This document shows, in pieces, positions 54,501 to 63,952 of a DNA stretch of 64,000 nt (positions are counted from its first letter, which is position 1; each line of letters opens with the position of its first letter). The stretch lies in the NCBI GenBank assembly GCA_049472395.1, contig JBLIRR010000026.1:1-64000 (forward strand), read 5' to 3'. The notes under the pieces were generated by a model that worked only from the letters and a program-made list of their open reading frames with translations, did no database searches and was not told where the DNA came from. Both the position numbers and the translations under genes were made by a program. This stretch comes from JBLIRR01 sp049472395 (GTDB taxonomy: Bacteria > SZUA-182 > DTGQ01 > JBLIRR01).

Positions 54501-56366
54501 GCCGATGGCCCTGTCATTTTATTGAAGGGTGAGAGTAAGATGGGCGATGAGATTGTATTCTCACTCACCAATAAGGGCATAAATATTATTGAGGTAGACA
54601 CAAGAGATACATATCTTCATGATGATATGGAGAGTTATTATGAAAAACTTTTCAATCAAAAGGATATGAGCAGCGTGTGCCATATCATCCATATGGGTGC
54701 GCTATCAGAGAAAGAAGACCTCTCTTCTTTCGACGATCTGCAGCATAGTGAGAGAAAAAGTTTATATAGTTTATTTTATTTAATACGATATTTAATAAAA
54801 AAAAGGATAAAAGTTAAAAAAAATATCATCCTACTCGCAGATTATGCCTATCCCATTGAAGAGAATCAAAGGAGCATAAAACCAATGAATGCCTCATTTT
54901 TTGCTTTGGCGAGTGTGGCAATGAATGAGTATGAGCATTTAAAAATTAAATGTCTTGATATAGATGAGTATACCTCAGCCGATATTGTGTTAGCGGAGAT
55001 AAACGCAACTCATAATGCACGTATGGTGGGCTATAGAAAAAACAAAAGATTTATACAGGAATTGCGGCATATAGAATTAAATAATCATGGATCATCTCAT
55101 GTCCAGATAAAGAAAAACAATCTATACATGATTACCGGCGGAACGGGTGCTCTTGGGCTGGAAGTGTGCAAGTTTTTATCAGCTCAAGAAAAAATAAAAC
55201 TGTGCTTAATCAACAGATCCGTATTTCCATCGAAAGATAAGTGGGAGAGCATCCTCACTTTGGGTAAAGATAAAAAACTCATTGATAAAATAATAACCAT
55301 AAAAAAGATTGAAGAGAGCGGGACGGAAATAATCTGTCAGAGTGGAGATATATCAGATTATGAAAAAATGCGATCAGTCATAGCATCACTAAAGAGAAAG
55401 TACGGAAAAATCACTGGAATCATTCATTGTGCCGGTGTGGCTGGCCAAGGTTTTATTATTAATAAAGAGGAAAAGAATTTTAGAGAGGTTGTCAATCCTA
55501 AAATTCAGGGTACATGGATATTAGATCATCTGATGCAAAACGATAATGTGGATTTTTTTATTATGTTTTCATCCATATCTTCTTTTATGGCAGAAAGGGG
55601 ACAGGGAGATTATGCCGCTGCCAATGCTTATTTGGATTCCTTCGCTTCCTATAGAAATAAAAAGGGCAAAAGGACCCTCTCCATTAATTGGCCGGCATGG
55701 AAAGAAACAGGAATGGCCGTGGATTTTAGTGGTAATTTTGAAAAAGAATTTTTTAAACCCATTGCAACAGAGAATGCATTGGAACAACTTGATAAGGTCT
55801 TAAAACGAGACATAAATTCTATTATTATCGCGAGCTTGAATGATAAAAATTTTGGATTGATAGACCACCATTTACCTTTTTCTTTATCACATTCGATTGA
55901 AAAGAGCATAAAAAAATTTTCAATGCCTAAAAATTTAGTGAGCGATAAGCATATAGAAACACGGTCAATCATCATAAGAGGAAAAGATGACGAAAGCCTC
56001 AGCATTACGGAAAGAAAAGTGGCACACGCATGGGCAAAGATTCTCGATTTGGAGGAAGTCCATATTCGTCACAAATTTCAAGATTTAGGTGGTGATTCAA
56101 TCATGTCCGTGGAGATATTTAAAGAGATGGATAAGGTCTTTCCGGGCGTGGTGGATATTGCGGATATTTTTACCTATTCTACAATCGAATCAATGTCACA
56201 CTACATTGATAAGCAAATACATATGGAAGAACAACAAACGACCCCAGATTATAATTCTTTTACCATGGAAGAAATTTTTGAGAAATTAGAGAAAGGTGTG
56301 ATTGATATTGAAGAAGCTGATAAATTAATAAGTTTTAATGAGGAAGGGTCATATGGAGTTAGTTAA
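51579..56366 (+). CDS. AT-less polyketide synthase module KS-DH-KR-ACP
   Basis: The protein has 1595 residues from the ATG at 51579; other in-frame starts just upstream are possible. The KS is complete (C205, H346, H386). A KS-to-DH linker of about 150 residues stands where a cis-AT would be, ending in the IPTYPFAKKKCW post-linker motif, so malonyl must come from the free acyltransferase. The DH has an intact HRILGQYVLPG (H700) and D867. The KR has GGTGALG (1187-1193), Y1345 and N1349, and lacks the LDD motif. The ACP has S1507 (GGDSIM). The C-terminal tail (FEKLEKGVIDIEEADKLI) is a helical docking segment that should meet the helical N-terminus of the next protein. Its KS probably receives glycine or the growing chain from the NRPS protein. 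Confidence 0.9.
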   Translation: MNKKLLNIKNLNLSKDLHKFDIKIKEISKKDIAIIGMAGSFGSARNINEFWDLLRSGTDFIREFPYHRRKYVDEYYRNKGVPEEHKKEYMIGGFLENVDEFDYNHFSISPKEANLMDPHQRLFLQTAWNAIEDAGYGGEKIRGTNTGIFLGYSSDFGEEYKEFIKVSDPESLELAVVPNLRSAIASRISYLLDLTGPSMLVDTACSSALMALHLACKSLQRSECDMAIAGSIRLLIMPTRKDREVRIGLEEILGVESKSGRTRTFDDDSDGTGLGEGVGTVVLKSLNRAIEDNDHVYAVIKGSATNQDGSSIGMTAPNLEAQATVIKKAWQDAGVNPETISYIEVHGTGTNLGDPIEIKGLEKAFRHYSNKKQFCSIGSVKTNVGHLDNAAGIVSLFKAVLSMIHGEIPPNLHFNKLNRKINLIESPVFVNDILREWKMDQGPRRCGISSFGLSGTNCHIVLEEAPSPQNAASVKEHVHIFSLSATSEESLLLLLSEFKTFLEKKDNIDIESLCYTANTGRDHYSYRLALVVHDIDDLKSKLNTIDTFDGNREVNGIFYKRHWVVPTDQLVSSDMEISEEKKKIISSQADETIKALATENENRLHYLMKLSELYVRGAHINWEELYQTRGYKIKKMRIPTYPFAKKKCWVKYNKKSGLSKNRWDKKLSYPLIDTLALNVKDTLIFSSTLSVAQQWVLNEHRILGQYVLPGTTYIEMIMEIIHYYYNNAQFQLSNITFLNPMFVEEGQYKEIQIILNDKNNYIEFIITSKSFTSDEWIIHAEGRLSHAILSTHLATYNLENIKKRLHKENIDTYLDIEKNRTEIEVGARWECLKTIYISGKEFLAFLELPDVYADDLLHYITHPALLDSAVNVLNSNITKELYLPFSYKAITFFQRLPRSIWCYLRKREKGNVETTSFDITILDKAENRIAEIEEYTIKKVNSHEKHIIQNYHEDNNFYHLAWKMSELKDNALFSADGPVILLKGESKMGDEIVFSLTNKGINIIEVDTRDTYLHDDMESYYEKLFNQKDMSSVCHIIHMGALSEKEDLSSFDDLQHSERKSLYSLFYLIRYLIKKRIKVKKNIILLADYAYPIEENQRSIKPMNASFFALASVAMNEYEHLKIKCLDIDEYTSADIVLAEINATHNARMVGYRKNKRFIQELRHIELNNHGSSHVQIKKNNLYMITGGTGALGLEVCKFLSAQEKIKLCLINRSVFPSKDKWESILTLGKDKKLIDKIITIKKIEESGTEIICQSGDISDYEKMRSVIASLKRKYGKITGIIHCAGVAGQGFIINKEEKNFREVVNPKIQGTWILDHLMQNDNVDFFIMFSSISSFMAERGQGDYAAANAYLDSFASYRNKKGKRTLSINWPAWKETGMAVDFSGNFEKEFFKPIATENALEQLDKVLKRDINSIIIASLNDKNFGLIDHHLPFSLSHSIEKSIKKFSMPKNLVSDKHIETRSIIIRGKDDESLSITERKVAHAWAKILDLEEVHIRHKFQDLGGDSIMSVEIFKEMDKVFPGVVDIADIFTYSTIESMSHYIDKQIHMEEQQTTPDYNSFTMEEIFEKLEKGVIDIEEADKLISFNEEGSYGVS

Positions 56367-59300
56367 AAAATTTATATACGAAAAGATAGCAAAAAAAGAA
56401 TTATCACATGAAGATGCCAAAAAGATGCTTAGGGAACTTCAGGAAAAGAATGTCACTCAAGGAGGACCCATAGCAATTATTGGCATTAATGGATGTTTCT
56501 CCAAAGCCAAACAGTTAGATGAATTCTGGTCTAATTTACGACATGGAGAAAACTGCATTGGTGATTTTAGCATGGAGAGAATAAAGGACTCAATCAGTCA
56601 TCTGTATAAAAATCCTTTTTATTGTGAATTTGTTGAAGGTGGACCAGTGTTTGAGCAGGATTTTTTCAATAAAAATAGTTATGCCAAGGGGTCTTATTTG
56701 GATGAGATAGATAAATTCGATGCGGATTTTTTTGATATTCCTCCGAGAGAGGCTGTGTATATGGATCCCTATCAGAGGTTTTTTTTGGAAATTGCCTGGG
56801 GCGCTTTAGAAGATGCAGGATACACGAGAAAACGAATCAATGGCACAAAAACCGGCATCTACTTGGGAAAGGAAAACACAAATTATTCTTTTTACAAAAA
56901 TATTTCAAAAGATGACCCCATGCAATTGACTGGCTCGTGGGAAAGCATAACCGTCAGCAGGCTTTCTTACCTTATGAATTTAAAAGGGCCATGCATGATT
57001 ATTGACGCAGCATGTTCTTCCGGGCTTATTTCGGTCCATATGGCATGTAAAGCAATAAAGAGTGGTGAATACGATATGGCTCTTGCGGGAGGTATTTGCC
57101 TGAATATTTTAGCGCCTGAAAATTTGTATAAAGGAGGAAATGATCTAAGTTCAGTTGAATCCTTAGATAATATGGTGAGAACATTCGATAAAGATGCCAA
57201 TGGAACGGTATGGGGTGAGGGAGTCGGAGTGATACTCCTCAAATCACTAAAGGAGGCGATACAAGATAAAGATAACATCCATGCGGTGATACTCGGAAGT
57301 GCGATTAATAATGACGGTGCTTCAAGTGGCATCATTGCGCCCGATGCAGAGGCGCAGGAAGAATTGCTGATTGCGGCATGGAAAGATGCGCATATTAATC
57401 CTGAAACAATTGGTTATATTGAAGCCCATGGAACTGGGACAGTACTTGGTGATCCCATAGAATTTAAAGGACTTACAACTGCCTTCAGAAGATACACTAA
57501 TAAAAAGCAATTTTGTGGGATAGGGTCTTTAAAGACCAACCTGGGTCATTTAGTAGCGGCTTCCGGATTAGCTTCTTTATTAAAGGTTGTCTTAGCCCTA
57601 AAACACAAAGAAATTCCACCTTCAATAAATTTTAATAAGCCAAATCCCTATATTGATTTTGTTGATTCACCATTATATATTACGGATTCGCTAAAAGCAT
57701 GGGAAAGCAATGGTATTCCTCGCAGAGCAGGTATTAGCTCATTTGGATTTAGTGGGACCAATAGCCATGTCATTGTAGAAGAATATGTGAAGCCTGAAGA
57801 AAAAAAAGATGAAAAAGGGAAAAAGGAATATTGTCTCACCATTTCGGCAAAAAAAGAGCATATTATAAAAGAATTTTGCATCCGTTATGTAAATTTTTTA
57901 GAAAAAAATCATGATATCTCATTGGATAACCTTTGTTATACAGCACACATTGGTAAAGATCATTACTCTCATCGATTGGCAATCATATTTAATAATACGG
58001 CTGATTTAAAAGACAAGTTAATAAAAATTATTGAAGCTGATTTGCAAAATTTTAATGAGAGCGACATTTATTATGCAGCGCATAAGGTCGTGAGTATACA
58101 AACACACACAAAAGAACCAGGATATATTACTGAGTTGGAAAAAAATAAATTTAATGAATTGGCGTCAGGCCTTATTCATGACTATGTAACAGAAGAGAAA
58201 AATAGGGAAACTCTTTTAAAAATGTGCGAGCTGTATGTGCGTGGAGCTGATATTGAATGGAAAAAACTGTATGAGGGCGAGAACCGATACATCATAAGCC
58301 TGCCTACGTATCCTTTTGAAAGAGTAAGATATTGGACAGAACCGAAGGTTTCAAGAATTAAGGGTTGGCAGTTTGAGAGAGAAATTGACCATCCCCTATT
58401 GCACTATTGTCTGGTTAAATCTCTCGATACCACTATTTATCTCACTGAATTTAATAGTAAGCGGCAATGGGTATTAAGTGACCACAAAATTTTAGACAAA
58501 TGTGTTGTACCGGGAACTACCTATGTGGAAATGGCCCGGGCGGCTGCCAGCCTTGAAATGGAAGGAGCGTGTCTGGAATTGAGGGACATTTATTTTATTA
58601 CTCCCCTATTGGTGGAAGATGATGAAACCATTCCGGTCCATACTATAATAAAAAAGGTAAATGACCATTTTGAGTTCCTCATAGCAAGCAAATATGAACA
58701 AGAAGAAGACCTTCAGTGGATTAAACATGCGGAAGGCAAAATGGCATTCATAGAAAAACCACAGCGTATGATCTGTAGCATTGAAAAAATAAAAAGCGCA
58801 CAAAAGAAGCATAGAGAGATTGAGAATCAAGAGTCAATATATGGTGTATTTGAGTTTGGCCACAGATGGGAAAATATAGTGAATGCCCACCATGGCACCA
58901 ACGAAGCATTGATAGAACTTCGGCTCAAGGATGATATTGCCTCTGATTTAAATACATTCCTCCTCCATCCGGGCATGTTGGATAATGCGGTGAATTTTTT
59001 GAGTCAAAACAATGAAAACGAAACATATTTGCCTTTTACCTATAAGAGTCTGAAGTATTATCAGCCAATGCCTCAAAGATTATTCAGCCATATTATAAAG
59101 AAGCAGGATAAGGCGAGTCATCGTGAGACCATTCCTTTTGATATTACCTTAATGGATGAGAATGGAAGCCCAATTGCTGAAATTAAAGACTATCTTATTA
59201 AAAAAGTACAGAACGTAACATCCGCACTTTCATCAGCCACACATGATACTCATGAGTGGTTCGAGATCATTTGGAAAGACCAAGAATACGCTGAGAGTGA

Positions 59301-61068
59301 ACAAAAAACAAATGGAGGTGCACTCTTATATTTTAAAGGAAGAGGCGCACTGGCCAATGAGCTTGGCTCACACATCAATCAGAATCAAATAACAATAATC
59401 GAAGTGGAAGAGGGCTCCTCATTTAAGCGCATTTCAGACCATCAGTATGTAATTGGCAGTGATGCCGGGGATTATGAGAAATTGTGTGAGGGATTGAAGG
59501 GTACACAATTCACCAAAATCATTCATACGTTCTCATTGAGCGGGAAAAAAGTAACCAATGTGAAAGATCTGATGCGGGCGGAAAATAGGGGTGTCTATAG
59601 CCTTTATTTTCTTGTGAGAGCCTTAGTGAAACATAAAATTAAAGTGAACGAGGGATTAGTAATCATCGCGGATTATGCACATGAAGTATCACATGATGAA
59701 TCCCTCATTAAACCGCATAACGCGTCTCTATTTGGGCTTGCTAAGGTAGTAGGACAGGAATATGAGCATTATACCTGCAAATGTATTGATATTGATACCA
59801 CAACGAGCACAGTAACTATCGTGCGAGAAATATATGCACAAGATAAAAAAAATATTGTTGCCTTAAGGAATAATACGCGATATATCCAAGAGTTACAGCC
59901 ATTAACCCAGGAGGATACCAACGATACATGCAGAATCAGAGAACATGGTATTTATTTGATTCTTGGTGGTACTGGTGGATTAGGGCTGGCTATGGCAGAG
60001 TATTTTACTTCACAAAATAAAGTGACATTATGTTTGGTGAATCGAACCCAAATGCCACAAAAAGAGGAATGGGAAGGTATACTGAAGGAAAATAGCGATG
60101 AAAAGTTGTGCGATAAAATAAAGATGATCAAAAAAGTGGAAGAGACAGGCTCGCACGTCATATGCTATAGCGCGGATGTGTCTGATGAAAATCAAATGAG
60201 GGACGTGATCTCATCGATTCATAATGACTATGGCACAATACATGGGATCATCCACTGTGCAGGTAATGCAGGCAATGGTTTCATAATCAATCGCGAGGAA
60301 GAGGTATTTAAAAACGTAATCAAGCCCAAAACATTGGGTGTGTTTCTATTAGATGAGCTCACGAAAGAATACAATCTCGACTTTTTTATATTGTTCTCCA
60401 CCATAACCTCATTAACCGGTGATCCGGGACAGGGAGATTATACGGCTGCCGGCTGTTACATGGATGCATTTAGTGCCTATAGAAATAAAAAAGGGAAAAA
60501 GACCACGACCATTAACTGGCCAATCTGGTCGGAAACCGGCATGGCTTTGGATTTTGGTGCAACAGATGAATATACCATTTTCAAATCATTGACCACAAGG
60601 AAAGCGATAGAAGCGTTTCAATATGCGATAAATTCGTCAAAATCCCGCTTAATACCTGGGAGAATTAATTATACGGTCCTCGCAAAAAGGAAGAATGCCT
60701 TATCCTTTTCGTTATCCAATCAGATTATTCGCACATTACTTCGCGAGGAGAAAAAATTAAAAAAAGATAATGCAGGAAATGAAAGAAAAATAGTAGAAGT
60801 AACAATTACAGGAAAACCACAGGAACAATTAAATGATATAGAGCATACACTTATACAAATTTGGGCGCAAGTGTTGGGCATTGATAAAATTGATGTGTAT
60901 GATGATTTTCACACCCTTGGGGGAGACTCCATTCTCACCACCGATCTTCTCAAAGCAATAAATAATGAATATCTGGACATAATGGATATATCTGATATAT
61001 ATTATTATTCTAATATTATTGCTATGAGCGAGTATATCAGTGACGTCCTCAGAGAGAGAACGAACTGA
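56353..61068 (+). CDS. AT-less polyketide synthase module KS-DH-KR-ACP with altered KR
   Basis: The protein has 1571 residues. The ATG at 56353 follows GAGGAAGG and overlaps the previous stop by 14 nt. The N-terminal helical docking segment (LVKKFIYEKIAKKELSHEDA) precedes a complete KS (C221, H359, H399). There is no AT. The DH keeps H711 and D877, but the motif Gly is Asp (HKILDKCVVPG). The KR has GGTGGLG (1205-1211) and Y1363, but the catalytic Asn four residues later is Gly1367. Reduced or altered reductase activity is possible. The ACP has S1526 (GGDSIL). There is no thioesterase or reductase release domain, so chain release must be by another protein. Confidence 0.9.
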   Translation: MELVKKFIYEKIAKKELSHEDAKKMLRELQEKNVTQGGPIAIIGINGCFSKAKQLDEFWSNLRHGENCIGDFSMERIKDSISHLYKNPFYCEFVEGGPVFEQDFFNKNSYAKGSYLDEIDKFDADFFDIPPREAVYMDPYQRFFLEIAWGALEDAGYTRKRINGTKTGIYLGKENTNYSFYKNISKDDPMQLTGSWESITVSRLSYLMNLKGPCMIIDAACSSGLISVHMACKAIKSGEYDMALAGGICLNILAPENLYKGGNDLSSVESLDNMVRTFDKDANGTVWGEGVGVILLKSLKEAIQDKDNIHAVILGSAINNDGASSGIIAPDAEAQEELLIAAWKDAHINPETIGYIEAHGTGTVLGDPIEFKGLTTAFRRYTNKKQFCGIGSLKTNLGHLVAASGLASLLKVVLALKHKEIPPSINFNKPNPYIDFVDSPLYITDSLKAWESNGIPRRAGISSFGFSGTNSHVIVEEYVKPEEKKDEKGKKEYCLTISAKKEHIIKEFCIRYVNFLEKNHDISLDNLCYTAHIGKDHYSHRLAIIFNNTADLKDKLIKIIEADLQNFNESDIYYAAHKVVSIQTHTKEPGYITELEKNKFNELASGLIHDYVTEEKNRETLLKMCELYVRGADIEWKKLYEGENRYIISLPTYPFERVRYWTEPKVSRIKGWQFEREIDHPLLHYCLVKSLDTTIYLTEFNSKRQWVLSDHKILDKCVVPGTTYVEMARAAASLEMEGACLELRDIYFITPLLVEDDETIPVHTIIKKVNDHFEFLIASKYEQEEDLQWIKHAEGKMAFIEKPQRMICSIEKIKSAQKKHREIENQESIYGVFEFGHRWENIVNAHHGTNEALIELRLKDDIASDLNTFLLHPGMLDNAVNFLSQNNENETYLPFTYKSLKYYQPMPQRLFSHIIKKQDKASHRETIPFDITLMDENGSPIAEIKDYLIKKVQNVTSALSSATHDTHEWFEIIWKDQEYAESEQKTNGGALLYFKGRGALANELGSHINQNQITIIEVEEGSSFKRISDHQYVIGSDAGDYEKLCEGLKGTQFTKIIHTFSLSGKKVTNVKDLMRAENRGVYSLYFLVRALVKHKIKVNEGLVIIADYAHEVSHDESLIKPHNASLFGLAKVVGQEYEHYTCKCIDIDTTTSTVTIVREIYAQDKKNIVALRNNTRYIQELQPLTQEDTNDTCRIREHGIYLILGGTGGLGLAMAEYFTSQNKVTLCLVNRTQMPQKEEWEGILKENSDEKLCDKIKMIKKVEETGSHVICYSADVSDENQMRDVISSIHNDYGTIHGIIHCAGNAGNGFIINREEEVFKNVIKPKTLGVFLLDELTKEYNLDFFILFSTITSLTGDPGQGDYTAAGCYMDAFSAYRNKKGKKTTTINWPIWSETGMALDFGATDEYTIFKSLTTRKAIEAFQYAINSSKSRLIPGRINYTVLAKRKNALSFSLSNQIIRTLLREEKKLKKDNAGNERKIVEVTITGKPQEQLNDIEHTLIQIWAQVLGIDKIDVYDDFHTLGGDSILTTDLLKAINNEYLDIMDISDIYYYSNIIAMSEYISDVLRERTN

Positions 61069-61221
61069 TAATCTTTCCTATCATCCTAGCGAAGCTCCGC
61101 CTCAATTTTTAATCATTAGATCGAAGATTTTGTAAATTATTAACTAAATACGTGTTTTTATTGATTGTGTTTTAAAAAATTAATTGAAAAATGACAACGT
61201 ATAAAGGGAGGTGTCAAAGAT

Positions 61222-61278
61222 ATGAAACAATGTAGGATAACATTAATACGACTAATATGGTGGATGTCATGTCAATAA
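61222..61278 (+). CDS. Possible 18-residue leader peptide overlapping nitroreductase start
   Basis: AAAGGGAGGTG at 61203-61213 is the only strong ribosome binding site here, and the ATG it serves (61222) opens MKQCRITLIRLIWWMSCQ, ending in TAA at 61278. The nitroreductase ATG at 61269 lies inside this frame's end. Translational coupling through this peptide would explain how a gene without its own ribosome binding site is translated. The peptide itself may have no function. Confidence 0.35.
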   Translation: MKQCRITLIRLIWWMSCQ

Positions 61279-62183
61279 AAACGGGGAGAGCCGAAGGTAA
61301 AGCACAAGTAACTATTAATTATGATAAATGTTCACACTGTGGATTCTGTGCTGATATTTGTTGTGGAACCTGCGATGGACCCTTGTATGTAAAAGATGGG
61401 CAGGTTGTTATTGATCAATCAAGATTATTCGGTTGTATAGGATGTGGCCATTGTATGGCTATTTGTCCGCACAATTGTATCTGCGTCGAGGGCAGAACAA
61501 TATCGCACAATGATGCAGTCGATTTTCCTCATGCACATAAGCCAACATATACAGAACTGTACACATTATTATTTTTACGTCGCAGTATCCGTCGTTTTAA
61601 GGATAAAGAAGTTGAACAGGAGCTCATTGATAAAATCATAGATGCAGTGACTACTGCACCCGTTGGCTTGCCACCCTCAGATGTTGAAATACTCATTTTT
61701 AAAGGACATAAAAAGGTACAGTTATTTGCCCATGATCTTGTTGAAGCCATATATAAAAGAAGATTCCTATTTAGCCCGATGATGAGACCACTACTTAGGC
61801 CCTTTGTAGGGAAAGAGTTTATGGAAATATGCAGAACGTATATGTATCCCACGATGAACTTTCTTAAAAAAGCAAAAGATAAAGGTCATGATTGGCTTTT
61901 TTATAATGCCCCTGTTCTGATGTATTTTCACGTCTCCCCTTATGGGGATGCTGTTGATCCTCTTATTTCCGCGGCATATGCCATGCTTACCGCAGAATCC
62001 CTTGGTTTAGGAGGGAGCCTTATTGGGACTCCCACGCATTTTCTAAAACATAATAATACATTAAAGAAAAAATACAAAATACCTTTAAAGAATCAACAGG
62101 GGATCGCTTTTATTATGGGTTATCCAAAGTATGAATTCAAAAAGGGGATAAAACGAACAATTAGTTATGTTCGATATTATTGA
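61269..62183 (+). CDS. 2x[4Fe-4S] ferredoxin-nitroreductase fusion
   Basis: The protein has 304 residues from the ATG at 61269. An in-frame ATG at 61257 is also possible; neither has a good ribosome binding site. The N-terminal ferredoxin domain carries two clusters: C21-x2-C24-x2-C27-x3-C31 and C56-x2-C59-x2-C62-x3-C66. Then comes an FMN nitroreductase domain (about 95-290) with RRSIRRFK and AESLGLGGSLIGTP. Such fusions are flavin oxidoreductases common in anaerobes. They take electrons from ferredoxin and reduce enoyl, nitro or quinone-like groups. Its place directly after the last PKS module makes a tailoring reduction, perhaps standing in for the missing ER domains, plausible. Confidence 0.87.
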   Translation: MSIKTGRAEGKAQVTINYDKCSHCGFCADICCGTCDGPLYVKDGQVVIDQSRLFGCIGCGHCMAICPHNCICVEGRTISHNDAVDFPHAHKPTYTELYTLLFLRRSIRRFKDKEVEQELIDKIIDAVTTAPVGLPPSDVEILIFKGHKKVQLFAHDLVEAIYKRRFLFSPMMRPLLRPFVGKEFMEICRTYMYPTMNFLKKAKDKGHDWLFYNAPVLMYFHVSPYGDAVDPLISAAYAMLTAESLGLGGSLIGTPTHFLKHNNTLKKKYKIPLKNQQGIAFIMGYPKYEFKKGIKRTISYVRYY

Positions 62184-62222
62184 TATTATTTCTATTCTGT
62201 AATTTTTCAAGGATATCTAAAA

Positions 62223-63935
62223 ATGAATTATGACATGATTCTTATACATGCACCGAGTATATATGATTTTCGCAACAGAGATGACATTTTATTCGCCTAT
62301 CTGAGCAATTCCGATAGTGTTCATGTGAGTCCTATTTTTGAAATGCCCCCAGTGGGTATGCTCGCGATTAATCAATACCTCAAATCCCGCGGATTTCAAG
62401 TAGAGTATTTCAATATTGCATCTTACATGATACGTTATCCAGATTTTGATGTGAGAGAATTTTTTGAAAAGGTTTCTTCAGAATTTATTGGTTTTGATTT
62501 GCATTGGTTGGCCCATGCCCATGGCTCAACAGAAATGGCTAAATTATATAAAGAGATTCACCCTGCCGCAAAAACGGTTTTTGGAGGACTATCGTCCACG
62601 TACTATCATGAAGAATTAGTTGATTATCCTCACGTTGATTATGTGGTTCGTGGATATGATACGTTTCTTCCCTTAGAATTACTGCTTAAGTCAAAGAACA
62701 ATAATAATAAGCTGCGAACAATTCCGAATCTCACTTGGAAAAATAATAATGAGATTCATGTAAATCCCTTGTCTCATAAACCCTCACATTATAATGCTCA
62801 TATCGATTGGATAGAAATATTTAATCACCAGCGTCAAAATATGACCGCCTATAATATTGTCATACCGCAAGTAAACTGTGAATATAATTGCAAGTTCTGC
62901 GGAGGGAGCAGATATTTTTATGACAAGTATATGAGCACACGCAATGTGATTAGAAAAACTCCTGAAATGTTACAAAGAGAGCTTCAGAGTATTGTTGATT
63001 CACAATCAAATGATCATACAATTACCATGATTAACTTCTGGCATGAGTATAGATCTATTGCTGATTTAGCTGTTGATGTGTTTCGTGCTGAGAATATAAA
63101 TACGGTCCATTTTAGTCTTCATCGTTTACCAGATATAGAACACTTTAGGTCGCAAGTCAGATCAGCAAAAGCGATTGTTGAATTATCCCCGGATTCACAT
63201 GATTTATCGATTGCTCAAGCAATGGGCCGTGGAAAATATACAATGGAGGAAATGGAGGATTTTTTTGATGCACTCTTAGATGATGTGTTTATATTTGAAG
63301 TATACTTTATGATTGGCCTTCCACACCAGAGTGCTGATGATGTAAGGAGAGACGTTGACTACTGTGAACATTTAATAAAAAAATATCGAGGGAAAAAAGT
63401 CATTCCTTATATTTGTCCCATGTTACCTTTTCTCGATCCAGGATGTGAAATATTCGATAATGCCAGTAAATTTGGCTATAGAATATTGCACCGAACCTTG
63501 GAAGATCATCGTAAAGCTTTGCTCAACATGAACTGGAAATATAGGACTAATTATGAAACTGATGTATTAAATCGTGATGAGTTAGTGAAAATTTCATACG
63601 AGGCTATTCGTAAGCTTACCTTAATAAAAAATAACTTTGGGATTCTCCCAACTGGAATCGCACATGATATTGTGAACCTCATTGATTCAACGTGTGAGCT
63701 ATTTGATGAAATAGAATCCTATGAAAAGATGCCGGAGAGTGAGAGAAAAATTATAATTGAAAAAAATTTAAAGCAAAAGATATTAATGTATAACCAGGAT
63801 CAGTTAACCACTGTGAGAAGTCAACAAAGACCCGTTGACTTTGGTTTTGCAAAGCAGCAGTGGTTTGATACAGATGAAGCAATCAACCAAGTCATGTGTG
63901 AGAGACCGACGGTAGGTCTGGGCAGAATTGCATGA
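62223..63935 (+). CDS. B12-binding-type radical SAM enzyme
   Basis: The protein has 570 residues behind AAGGA. The N-terminal domain (about 1-150) is the cobalamin-binding-like Rossmann fold (HAPSIYDFRNR, PPVGMLAINQYLKSRGF, FDLHWLAHAHGS, VFGGLSSTYYHEEL, VDYVVRGYDT). The radical SAM domain follows, with C219-x3-C223-x2-C226 (VNCEYNCKFCGGSR), then a C-terminal helical region. The HWLAHAHGS segment recalls the Ta0216-like family of B12/radical SAM proteins. Such enzymes often methylate unactivated carbons or rearrange carbon skeletons. Next to PKS modules that lack methyltransferase domains, C-methylation of the product is a fair guess but not established. Confidence 0.87.
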   Translation: MNYDMILIHAPSIYDFRNRDDILFAYLSNSDSVHVSPIFEMPPVGMLAINQYLKSRGFQVEYFNIASYMIRYPDFDVREFFEKVSSEFIGFDLHWLAHAHGSTEMAKLYKEIHPAAKTVFGGLSSTYYHEELVDYPHVDYVVRGYDTFLPLELLLKSKNNNNKLRTIPNLTWKNNNEIHVNPLSHKPSHYNAHIDWIEIFNHQRQNMTAYNIVIPQVNCEYNCKFCGGSRYFYDKYMSTRNVIRKTPEMLQRELQSIVDSQSNDHTITMINFWHEYRSIADLAVDVFRAENINTVHFSLHRLPDIEHFRSQVRSAKAIVELSPDSHDLSIAQAMGRGKYTMEEMEDFFDALLDDVFIFEVYFMIGLPHQSADDVRRDVDYCEHLIKKYRGKKVIPYICPMLPFLDPGCEIFDNASKFGYRILHRTLEDHRKALLNMNWKYRTNYETDVLNRDELVKISYEAIRKLTLIKNNFGILPTGIAHDIVNLIDSTCELFDEIESYEKMPESERKIIIEKNLKQKILMYNQDQLTTVRSQQRPVDFGFAKQQWFDTDEAINQVMCERPTVGLGRIA

Positions 63936-63952
63936 AAAATCGGAGAAGATCA

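Noticed and set aside
61244..61254. TAATACGACTA, the start of a T7-type phage promoter
   Set aside because: Only the first ten bases match; the rest of the promoter (CACTATAG) is absent and no phage genes are nearby.
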